Origin: Streptomyces sparsogenes
GTDB lineage: Bacteria > Actinomycetota > Actinomycetes > Streptomycetales > Streptomycetaceae
Assembly (NCBI RefSeq): GCF_001704635.1
Contig: NZ_MAXF01000096.1
Coordinates: forward strand, 147,160-211,159
DNA: 64,000 bases
Reading direction: 5' to 3'
Positions 34,654 to 41,525 of this stretch are shown piece by piece (position 1 is the first letter of the stretch; each line of letters begins with the position of its first letter). Both the position numbers and the translations under genes were made by a program. The notes under the pieces were generated by a model. That model worked only from the letters and a program-made list of their open reading frames with translations. It searched no databases and was not told where the DNA came from.

Positions 34654-35130
34654 CTAGACGCGGCCGCGCTGGGCGCGCAGGTGGTCGGCGATCGGGGTCA
34701 GGGAGTCGTGGACGGCCTCGAGGGCCTCCGGGCTGAGCAGGTCGATGAAGTGCTTGCGCACCGACTCGACGTGGTGCGGCGCGACCTTGCGCATGGTCTC
34801 CCAGCCGTCTTCGGTCAGCACCGCGTAGAGCCCGCGCCGGTCCGACTCGCAGTTCTCGCGGCGGACCAGGCCGGCGTTCTCCATCCGGGTGATCTGGTGG
34901 GAGAGGCGGCTCTTGGACTGCAGCGTGGCGGCGGCGAGGTCGCTCATGCGCATCCGGTGGCCTTCCGACTCCGAGAGGTTGACCAGGATCTCGTAGTCGT
35001 TCATCGTCAGTCCGAACGGCTGGAGGTCTCGTTCGAGCTGGTAGGTCAGCAGCCTGCTGACGTCCAGGTGAATCCGCCAGGCGCGTTGTTCCTCGTCGCT
35101 GAGCCAGCGCGTGCCGTTCTCGGTCTCCAT
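34654..35130 (-). CDS. MarR family transcriptional regulator
   Basis: This 158-residue winged-helix protein has the MarR core: LAAATLQSKSRLSHQITRME is the recognition region and RRENCESDRRGLYAVLTEDG is the wing. ATG 35130 (METENGTRWLSDEE) was chosen; no clear ribosome site precedes it. A perfect palindrome lies nine bases upstream of the start, which suggests autorepression. The AIM24 genes are upstream on the same strand. Confidence 0.92.
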   Translation of the reverse strand: METENGTRWLSDEEQRAWRIHLDVSRLLTYQLERDLQPFGLTMNDYEILVNLSESEGHRMRMSDLAAATLQSKSRLSHQITRMENAGLVRRENCESDRRGLYAVLTEDGWETMRKVAPHHVESVRKHFIDLLSPEALEAVHDSLTPIADHLRAQRGRV

Positions 35131-35138
35131 GGGAAATA

Positions 35139-35152
35139 TTCTACCTGTAGAA
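35139..35152. promoter_or_regulatory. palindrome before marR-type gene
   Basis: TTCTAC-CT-GTAGAA is a perfect inverted repeat with 6-bp arms, in an AT-rich patch nine bases upstream of the MarR start codon. It is a likely operator for that protein. Confidence 0.65.
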
Positions 35153-35215
35153 GTTGAATTTCGAACCAATGGATGTGAGGTCACCTGTTCGACGTTACAC
35201 TCCGCATGCTCGCGC

Positions 35216-35896
35216 TCACGAACCGGTACCCCCGGTGTGCCCCGTCGGCACCTCGGCGATGAGTTCCTCCGTCGACTGGAGCAGTACCGTCCCCGCGCCG
35301 ACGAACTCGAACTGGTGCTCCTCACCCGAGGTGCCCCCGATACCGGTGTGCGCGCGGACCCCGCCGAGGAAGCCGCGCAGATACTCGTGATCGTAGTGGT
35401 GATTGGGCGTCGGGCAGTCCGCCCAGCCGACGAGGGCCTGCGGGTCCACCCGGATCGGCGGCTCCATGAAGACCACCGGGCCGTTGGAGGCCGCGACGAA
35501 CTTGCCGGTGCCGATGAGGGTCAGGAACCCCGGGACGATCGACTGCTTGAGGGACAGCGAGGGCTGGAACGCCAGCAGATTGCCGGACCGGATGGTGAGG
35601 TTGCCGTCGTCGAGGTCGTAGGAGTTGACGTCGAAGGCCCGGTCCGCGAGCACCATCTTGCCCCGCCCCTCGGCCACCACCCAGTCGGCCGCGTGCAGCG
35701 GGGAGTGGAAGCTGTGCGCGATCAGGCGGTCCAGCCGGCCCAGGCCCACGCCCTGGAAGTCGATCTGCCCGTAGTAGGCGATCATCTTCCCCTTCTGGAG
35801 GAACCACTGGCCGTTCAGCTCCACGCTGAAGGCGTACGGGTTGATGTTGTCGTCGGCCGGAAGGGTGTACGCGTCGTGGATGACGGGGCCGTTCAC
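35216..35896 (-). CDS. AIM24 family protein, third of three
   Basis: This 226-residue protein belongs to the AIM24/TIGR00266 family, a beta-rich trimer-like fold of unknown function. Typical features are FLQKGKMIAYYGQIDFQG, VVAEGRGKMVLADRA and RVDPQALVGW. It lacks the Ala-His of the AYVAH motif seen in its neighbours, and it is the most diverged of the three. GTG 35896 overlaps the upstream stop (GTGA) and has a GGAGGAGAAG ribosome site. Confidence 0.88.
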   Translation of the reverse strand: MNGPVIHDAYTLPADDNINPYAFSVELNGQWFLQKGKMIAYYGQIDFQGVGLGRLDRLIAHSFHSPLHAADWVVAEGRGKMVLADRAFDVNSYDLDDGNLTIRSGNLLAFQPSLSLKQSIVPGFLTLIGTGKFVAASNGPVVFMEPPIRVDPQALVGWADCPTPNHHYDHEYLRGFLGGVRAHTGIGGTSGEEHQFEFVGAGTVLLQSTEELIAEVPTGHTGGTGS

Positions 35897-36543
35897 AGCT
35901 TCTCCTCCGATGCCTGGACATACACCGTGCCGCTGCCCGAGAGCTCCAGCTGGAACGCCTCCCCCGAGCCGCGGCCGACCATCTCGCGCCAGCCGAGCGC
36001 GGCCGAGAGCTTGTTGCGCACGTCCCCGCGGTGGGCGACATAGGCCTGCGGATCGACGTGGACCGGGCGCCCGGGGGTGATCGGCAGCTGGATCACCCCG
36101 CCGTGCGCCATGACCGCCGCCGAGCCGTGCCCCTCCAGCGTCGTCGTGAAGAGCCCCTGGCCGGTGACCTGTCCGCGCACGATGCCCATCACCCCGCCCT
36201 GCGAGCCCATGAACATCGTGCCCTGGCGCAGCGACCCGTCGAAGGCCAGCAGCCGGTCTGCCTCGACGTAGAGCGTCTCGCCGGACAGATGGATCACCTC
36301 GACATGGTGGCCGCCGTGGCCGAACATCACCGTGCCGCTGCCCTCGACGGTCATCAGCGGGGTCGCCTCGCCCGCGACCCGGCGGCCGATCATGCCCATC
36401 ACCCCGCGCTGCCCGCCGGTGATGCTGGGCGTGAACCGCACCTCGCCCCGGTAGGCCAGCATCGCGCCGCGCTGGCTGAAGAGCGTCTGGCCGGGCTGCA
36501 CCTGCGCCTCGACCATCCGCGAGTTCAAGACGTTGAAGGGCAT
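35893..36543 (-). CDS. AIM24 family protein, second of three
   Basis: This 216-residue paralogue has the motif series LFSQRGAMLAYRGEV, MTVEGSGTVMFGHGG, ETLYVEADRLLAFD and VDPQAYVAHRGDV. ATG 36543 shares one base with the stop of the upstream paralogue (TGATG), so translation is coupled. Function is unknown; the mitochondrial namesake affects membrane organisation. Confidence 0.9.
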   Translation of the reverse strand: MPFNVLNSRMVEAQVQPGQTLFSQRGAMLAYRGEVRFTPSITGGQRGVMGMIGRRVAGEATPLMTVEGSGTVMFGHGGHHVEVIHLSGETLYVEADRLLAFDGSLRQGTMFMGSQGGVMGIVRGQVTGQGLFTTTLEGHGSAAVMAHGGVIQLPITPGRPVHVDPQAYVAHRGDVRNKLSAALGWREMVGRGSGEAFQLELSGSGTVYVQASEEKL

Positions 36544-37181
36544 CAGAGGTCCCCACCGATCGTGTTGCGCTCGCTCGGCTGTACGTACACCAGTCCCTCG
36601 CCCTCGAAGCGGATCTGGAACGCCTCGCCCGAACTCTCGCCTATGAACGTGCGGAAGTTCACCCCGGACTGGAAGTGCTGCTTGAGCTTGCCCGTATGGG
36701 CGATGTACGCGCCCGGGTCCACCTGAAGCGGCAGCTCGGGGGTGACGCGCAGCACCACCGCCGTGCCGTCGGAGAGGATCGCCGCCTGGCCGCTGCCCTC
36801 GACGGTCGTGGTGAACAGGCCGTTGCCCTGCGCCGAACCCCGCAGCCCGGTGAAGGAGGTCCCGGTGCGCAGCGCGGCGTCCGCGCACAGCAGATTGCTC
36901 GCCTCCACATACAGCGTCTCGCCGTGCAGCGACACCAGGTTGATCTCGCTCGCCCGGTCGGCGAAGTAGCAGGTGCCGTGCCCCTTGACCTCCATGATCG
37001 CCATCTGCTCGCCGGTGAGCCGCCGGGTCACCATCCCGCGCAGACCGTCCCCGCCGCCGGTTTTCTTCTTGAAGGACATCTCCCCCTCGTACGCGACCAT
37101 CGAGCCGTTCTTGGCCTTCACGGAATCGCCGGTCATGTCGACGGCGAGCACCTTGCTCCCCTGGAGCCGAAACTGAGCCAC
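36543..37181 (-). CDS. AIM24 family protein, first of three
   Basis: This 212-residue paralogue is the first gene of the tandem set. Motifs include VKAKNGSMVAYEGEM, MEVKGHGTCYFADRA, ETLYVEASNLLCAD and VDPGAYIAHTGKL, parallel to the second paralogue. GTG 37181 gives MAQFRLQGSKVLAVDM. The three genes overlap end to end and must form one operon. Confidence 0.9.
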   Translation of the reverse strand: MAQFRLQGSKVLAVDMTGDSVKAKNGSMVAYEGEMSFKKKTGGGDGLRGMVTRRLTGEQMAIMEVKGHGTCYFADRASEINLVSLHGETLYVEASNLLCADAALRTGTSFTGLRGSAQGNGLFTTTVEGSGQAAILSDGTAVVLRVTPELPLQVDPGAYIAHTGKLKQHFQSGVNFRTFIGESSGEAFQIRFEGEGLVYVQPSERNTIGGDL

Positions 37182-37344
37182 GGATCCGACGTTATCGGGA
37201 CCGAACGACGCGGAACAGGGACAGCCGGACCCCGGCGCGGTGATCGGGTTCGGGGCTGCGACAATGCCAGGGGAGCTTGTGCATCGCTTCACAAGCTCTC
37301 GCCCGTGTCATCCGGCCGTCCTCTCTCCTAAGGTTGCTGCTCCC

Positions 37345-37689
37345 GTGGACTTCAAGACCGCCACCGCCCTGCGGAGGCTCCGCCTGGTCTCCGCTCCCGA
37401 GGCCGTCTCCTTCCTGCTGCTGCTCGTCTGCTCGGTGCTCAAGCGCACGACCGACTTCAACGCCGTCCCGGTGATGGGGATGGTGCACGGCGTCCTGTTC
37501 ATCCTGTACCTGGTCTTCTGGCTGGACGCCTGGAAGCGCGCCCAGTGGGACCGCAAGACCGCCGCGATCTACTTCGTGCTCTCGGTGCTGCCGACCGGCG
37601 GCTTCTTCGCCGAGCGCAAGCTCAAGCGGGAGGCCGAGGCCAGCGTGATCGCCGCCCGCGCCCGCCGGGAAGGCGTGGTCAACGCATGA
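37345..37689 (+). CDS. DUF3817 membrane protein
   Basis: This 114-residue protein has about three membrane helices and the conserved GMVHGVLFILYLVFWLD and FVLSVLPTGGFFAERKL. GTG 37345 was chosen over the open upstream frame because it starts the conserved N-terminus MDFKTATALRRLRL. No ribosome site is seen; TAAGGT at 37329-37334 might be a -10 element. The stop overlaps the next start (ATGA). A paralogue lies at 41068. Confidence 0.88.
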   Translation: MDFKTATALRRLRLVSAPEAVSFLLLLVCSVLKRTTDFNAVPVMGMVHGVLFILYLVFWLDAWKRAQWDRKTAAIYFVLSVLPTGGFFAERKLKREAEASVIAARARREGVVNA

Positions 37690-37979
37690 TCGTCGCCTTC
37701 TCCGTGACCCCGCTCGGCGTCGGCGAGGACGTGGGGGAGTACGTCGCCGACGCGGTGCGGGTGGTGCGCGAGTCCGGCCTGCCCAACCGCACGGACGCGA
37801 TGTTCACCTCCGTCGAGGGCGAGTGGGACGAGGTCATGGACGTCGTCAAGCGCGCGGTCGCGGCCGTCGAGGCACGGGCGCCGCGGGTGTCCGTGGTCCT
37901 CAAGGCGGACATCCGGCCGGGCGTGACGGACGGGCTCACCTCGAAGGTCGAGACGGTCGAGCGGCACCTGGCGGGCTGA
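37686..37979 (+). CDS. MTH1187/thiamine-binding-like protein
   Basis: This 97-residue ferredoxin-like-fold protein has the family pattern FSVTPLGVGEDVGEYVADAV and SVVLKADIRPG. Members bind thiamine or similar ligands in some organisms. It overlaps the DUF3817 gene by four bases and is surely co-translated with it. Ligand and role here are unknown. Confidence 0.88.
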   Translation: MIVAFSVTPLGVGEDVGEYVADAVRVVRESGLPNRTDAMFTSVEGEWDEVMDVVKRAVAAVEARAPRVSVVLKADIRPGVTDGLTSKVETVERHLAG

Positions 37980-37993
37980 GCCCGACACACCGC

Positions 37994-38986
37994 CTACGCC
38001 CCGTCCCCCTCCAGCAGCGCCGTGCCCAGCGGCGTGCGCTCGTACAGCACCCGGTGGCCGTCGCGGCGCGACGTCAGCAGGCCGGCCGAGCGCAGCACCG
38101 CCAGGTGCGCCGAGACCGACGACGGCGCCAGGCCCAGCCGCTGGGCCAGCGCCGTCGTGGAGGCGGGCTCCTCCAGGCCGCTGAGGACGGCCGCGCGGTT
38201 GGCGCCGAGGAGCCGTACGAGCGCGTCCGCCGCGCGCTCGACGGGCTCCTGCCAGAGCCTGCCCACCCCCCGCGCCGGGTAGATCACCGTCGGCTGCCAC
38301 GGCGGGGCGAAGCCGCTCACCACGTCCGGCCAGACGAAGACGCTCGGCATCAGCAGCAGGCCCCGGCCGTCCAGCGGCTGCACCTCCGGGTCCCCGCCCC
38401 GGGTGCTGACCGTCAGCCGCCCATCGGACCAGTCAACCATCGGGCGCAGATCGGCGAAGAGCCGCTCCAGCCCGCCGTCGGCGAGCTGCCGGGCGCGGTA
38501 GGCCACATCGGCCTCCAGCAGGGCGCGCACCCGGGGCCAGTCCGGGGCGAGCAGCGCGTGCCAGACCCGCTCGGTCAGATCCGCGAGCCGCCGCACCGCC
38601 CGCGCCGGGTCGTCCAGCAGCGCCCGCCCGGCCGGGGACTCGGCCGCCCCCGGCGTGAAGGCCATGGACCGCACCATCTCCCGGTGGGCGGCCGCCGGCT
38701 CGGTGGCCCGCAGCCGCGCCAGCTCCTCCTGGACCGAGGGGTACGGCACCTCCGGCGGCGGCCCCAGGAAGTCGGGGGTGTAGCCGCGGATCGGGATGAA
38801 CAGCGTGAACAGGGAGAGGTCGAGCCCGGCCACGGCCGGGCGGACCCGGCGCAGCCACGGCAGGTGGTAGGGGTACCGCTCGGGGCGCAGCAGCGTCCGT
38901 ACCGCCTCGTGGGTCTGGCCCAGCGGGGAGATGGCGAACCGGCAGCGCAGTAAGTCGTCCGTCCCGAAGCTCATGCGCAGCGGCAT
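37994..38986 (-). CDS. ArsR-like regulator with DUF5937 domain
   Basis: This 330-residue protein has a large N-terminal domain (MSFGTDDLLRCRFAISPL onward) and a C-terminal ArsR-type winged helix with LAQRLGLAPSSVSAHLAVL and VLYERTPLGTALL. ATG 38986 follows an AAGGGGGGAG site. It is divergent from an MFS exporter, with repeats in the gap, so it probably regulates that exporter. Confidence 0.88.
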   Translation of the reverse strand: MPLRMSFGTDDLLRCRFAISPLGQTHEAVRTLLRPERYPYHLPWLRRVRPAVAGLDLSLFTLFIPIRGYTPDFLGPPPEVPYPSVQEELARLRATEPAAAHREMVRSMAFTPGAAESPAGRALLDDPARAVRRLADLTERVWHALLAPDWPRVRALLEADVAYRARQLADGGLERLFADLRPMVDWSDGRLTVSTRGGDPEVQPLDGRGLLLMPSVFVWPDVVSGFAPPWQPTVIYPARGVGRLWQEPVERAADALVRLLGANRAAVLSGLEEPASTTALAQRLGLAPSSVSAHLAVLRSAGLLTSRRDGHRVLYERTPLGTALLEGDGA

Positions 38987-39017
38987 GTCTCCCCCCTTCG
39001 TCGGGATGCCCCTCATG

Positions 39018-39084
39018 GTTCGTCTCGAGGCGCGCCTCGAGGTTCGTCTCAAGATTCGTGGTTCGTTTCAAGATTCGTCTCGGG
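39018..39084. repeat. 12-bp repeats with an 18-bp palindrome
   Basis: Units near GTTCGTCTCGAG occur at 39018, 39030, 39042, 39061 and 39073, with seven extra bases between the third and fourth. CTCGAGGCGCGCCTCGAG at 39024-39041 is a perfect palindrome. The array fills the gap between the divergent ArsR-like and MFS genes and could hold several operator sites. Confidence 0.75.
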
Positions 39085-39128
39085 CCGAAACACTAGAGCT
39101 TCCCAGGCCGCCGGGGCACGCTGCGGCC

Positions 39129-40460
39129 ATGCCAACGCCTTCCGGGTCCGGGACGACGGACCCCACCTCGCCGCGCCCTGCCGCAGACGCCTCCCGACCC
39201 GAGCCCGCGGCCGACGGCGCCGGGGTGCCCGCCCCCACGGAACCCCTCCCGGGAGGCGCCGGCTACCTCGCCGTGTTCGCGGTGCGCGAGTTCCGGGCCG
39301 TGTTCGTCGCGCATGTGATGTCGATGCTCGGCGAGGTGGTCTGCGGGATCGCGCTGTCCGTCCTGGTCTACCGGACCACCGGCTCCCCGCTGCTGAGCGC
39401 CCTGGCCTTCGCCTTCGCCCTGCTGCCGTACGTGGTCGGCGGCACCCTGCTGTCCGCCGTGGCCGACCGCTACCCGGCCCGCCGCGTCCTCGTCGTGTGC
39501 GACCTGGCCAGCGCCGCCTGCGTGGCCACGATGGTGGTGCCGGGCGCGCCCGTCTGGCTGCTGCTGGCGCTGCGCTGCGTGCCCGCCGCGATCTCCCCGG
39601 TCTTCACCGGCACGCGGGCCGCGACGCTCAGCGACATCCTGGGGGAGGGTGATCTGTTCGTACTGGGCCGGTCGGTCATCCGGCTCAGCGCGCAGGGCGC
39701 TCAGCTCGCGGGCTTCGCCGCGGGCGGGCTGCTGCTGACCGCGGTCTCGCCGCGCGCGGTGCTCGCGATCACGGCGGCCTCGTTCGTGGGCTCGGCGCTG
39801 GTGCTGCGGCTGGGCACCCGCCGCCGCCCGGCCCGCGCGGACGGCCGGCGCGGCGCGCTGCTCGGCGACTCGCTGCGCGGCATGCGGCAGTTGTTCGCCG
39901 TGCCCCGGATCCGGGTCCTGTTCCTGCTCAGCTGGGTGCCGCCCACGTTCGTGGTGATGTCGGAGGCGCTGCTGACCCCGTACTCCGACCGGCTGGGCTT
40001 CGACTCGACCGGGCTCGGGCTGCTGATGTGCGGGATGCCGGTCGGCGCGATCGTCAGCGAGACCCTGGCGGGCACGCTGCTCGGCCCGGCCGGCCGGGCC
40101 CGGCTGACCCTGGTGGTGGCGGTGGTGTGCGCGCTGCCGTCCCTGGGGTACGTCTTCGAGCCCTCCTTCGGCTGGGCGCTGGCGCTCCAGGTGGCCACGG
40201 GCTTCGGCATGTCCTACGGCCTGGGGCTCGACCAGTGGTTCGTGGCGGCCGTGCCGGAGGAGCTGCGGGGACGGGCGCTGACGGTGATGGCGGCCGGGCT
40301 GATGACCGCGCAGGGCCTGGGCATGGCGGTGGCGGGCGCGGCCGCCGAGCTGGCGCCGGTGCACCTGGTGGTCACCGGGGCGGGGGTGTGCGGCACGGTC
40401 GGCTCCCTGCTGGTGGTGGCTCGGGTGCGGCGCGGCGGGGCGGACCCATCCGAAACGTGA
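39129..40460 (+). CDS. MFS transporter
   Basis: This 443-residue protein has a polar N-terminal stretch and about 10-12 membrane helices. The loop ADRYPARRVLVV after the second helix is the MFS motif A equivalent. It is of the MFS_3/enterobactin exporter type. ATG 39129 was chosen; the open frame extends back to 38931 through the repeats. The substrate is unknown; the divergent regulator suggests inducible export. Confidence 0.87.
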   Translation: MPTPSGSGTTDPTSPRPAADASRPEPAADGAGVPAPTEPLPGGAGYLAVFAVREFRAVFVAHVMSMLGEVVCGIALSVLVYRTTGSPLLSALAFAFALLPYVVGGTLLSAVADRYPARRVLVVCDLASAACVATMVVPGAPVWLLLALRCVPAAISPVFTGTRAATLSDILGEGDLFVLGRSVIRLSAQGAQLAGFAAGGLLLTAVSPRAVLAITAASFVGSALVLRLGTRRRPARADGRRGALLGDSLRGMRQLFAVPRIRVLFLLSWVPPTFVVMSEALLTPYSDRLGFDSTGLGLLMCGMPVGAIVSETLAGTLLGPAGRARLTLVVAVVCALPSLGYVFEPSFGWALALQVATGFGMSYGLGLDQWFVAAVPEELRGRALTVMAAGLMTAQGLGMAVAGAAAELAPVHLVVTGAGVCGTVGSLLVVARVRRGGADPSET

Positions 40461-40467
40461 GACTGGG

Positions 40468-40496
40468 CTGACCATGATGTGACCGGCCGGTAGGGT
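40468..40496 (+). promoter_or_regulatory. leaderless promoter of the second marR gene
   Basis: CTGACC at 40468-40473 and TAGGGT at 40491-40496 are spaced by 17 bases and resemble -35 and -10 elements. The GTG start codon lies seven bases after the -10, and no ribosome site is present, so transcription may start at the codon itself. Confidence 0.6.
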
Positions 40497-40503
40497 CGGT
40501 TAC

Positions 40504-41013
40504 GTGCCCAAGCCGCTCAGCCTCTCCTTCGACCCCATCGCCCGCGCAGACGAACTGTGGAAGCGACGGTGGGGGTCCGTCCCCTCGATGGCCGCGATCA
40601 CCTCGATCATGCGGGCCCAGCAGATCCTGCTCGGCCAGGTCGACGCGGTGGTCAAGCCGTACGGGCTGACCTTCGCCCGCTACGAGGCGCTGGTGCTGCT
40701 CACCTTCTCCCAGTCCGGCGAGCTGCCCATGTCCAAGATCGGCGAGCGGCTGATGGTCCACCCCACCTCGGTGACCAACACCGTGGACCGCCTGGTCAGG
40801 TCCGGGCTGGTGGCCAAGCGGCCGAACCCGAACGACGGCCGCGGGACGCTCGCCTCGATCACCGACCGGGGCCGCGAGGTGGTCGAGTCGGCCACCCGCG
40901 ACCTGATGGCGATGGACTTCGGCCTGGGCGTGTACGACGCCGAGGACTGCTCGCGCATCTTCGAGGTGCTGCGGCCGCTGCGCGTCGCCGCGGGCGACTT
41001 CGACGCCGAGTAA
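40504..41013 (+). CDS. MarR family transcriptional regulator
   Basis: This 169-residue regulator has FARYEALVLLTFSQSGELPM, the recognition helix segment MVHPTSVTNTVDRLVRSG and the wing RPNPNDGRGTLASITDRG. It begins at GTG 40504. It is upstream of a DUF3817 gene and icmA on the same strand. Target genes are not evident. Confidence 0.92.
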   Translation: MPKPLSLSFDPIARADELWKRRWGSVPSMAAITSIMRAQQILLGQVDAVVKPYGLTFARYEALVLLTFSQSGELPMSKIGERLMVHPTSVTNTVDRLVRSGLVAKRPNPNDGRGTLASITDRGREVVESATRDLMAMDFGLGVYDAEDCSRIFEVLRPLRVAAGDFDAE

Positions 41014-41067
41014 CACGGGCGGGGGGTGGCGAAGATCGCCCCGGAACGGGCGGTTACGCTCGACGTC

Positions 41068-41406
41068 ATGAAGCGAAGCGTATTGACGCGCTACCGGACC
41101 ATGGCCTATGTCACGGGCGTCCTGCTGATCCTGCTCACGCTCGGCGTGATCGCCAAGTACCTGCTGGACGTGGACGGCGCGTCCGGCTTCGTCAGCATCG
41201 TCGGTATCGCGCACGGCTGGCTGTACGTCCTCTACCTGGTCTTCGCCTTCGACCTGGGCTCCAAGGCGAAGTGGCCCTTCGGCAAGCTGGCCTGGGTGCT
41301 GCTCGCCGGCACCGTCCCCACGGCAGTCTTCTTCGTCGAGCGCAAGGTCGTGGCCGAGATCGAGCCGCTGGTCAGCGGCGCCGAGCCGGAGCCCGCCAAG
41401 GCCTGA
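41068..41406 (+). CDS. DUF3817 membrane protein, second copy
   Basis: This 112-residue protein has three to four membrane helices and the DUF3817 marks VGIAHGWLYVLYLVFAFDL and VPTAVFFVERKVVAE. ATG 41068 was chosen over the open upstream frame at 41026 because it gives the conserved MKRSVLTRYRTMAYV. It is paralogous to the protein at 37345 and equally uncharacterised. Confidence 0.87.
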   Translation: MKRSVLTRYRTMAYVTGVLLILLTLGVIAKYLLDVDGASGFVSIVGIAHGWLYVLYLVFAFDLGSKAKWPFGKLAWVLLAGTVPTAVFFVERKVVAEIEPLVSGAEPEPAKA

Positions 41407-41497
41407 CCGGCCCGCCCCGCCGACGGCCGGGTCCACCGGCCCCGGCGGTTCGCCGTACCCCGGGCCGGACCGGTGTGGCCCGTGTCGCGTCGACAAA

Positions 41498-41515
41498 TAG
41501 TTTGACGTCCTAGTA
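41498..41515. promoter_or_regulatory. interrupted dyad upstream of icmA
   Basis: TAGTTTGACGTCCTAGTA is an imperfect dyad centred on GACGTC, in an AT-rich patch 10 bases upstream of the icmA start. It could be an operator or promoter part. Confidence 0.45.
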
Positions 41516-41525
41516 AATTTGGAGC

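Noticed and set aside
35216..36556. 446-codon frame containing the third AIM24 protein
   Set aside because: The upstream part is out-of-frame reading of the second paralogue; the true start is GTG 35896.
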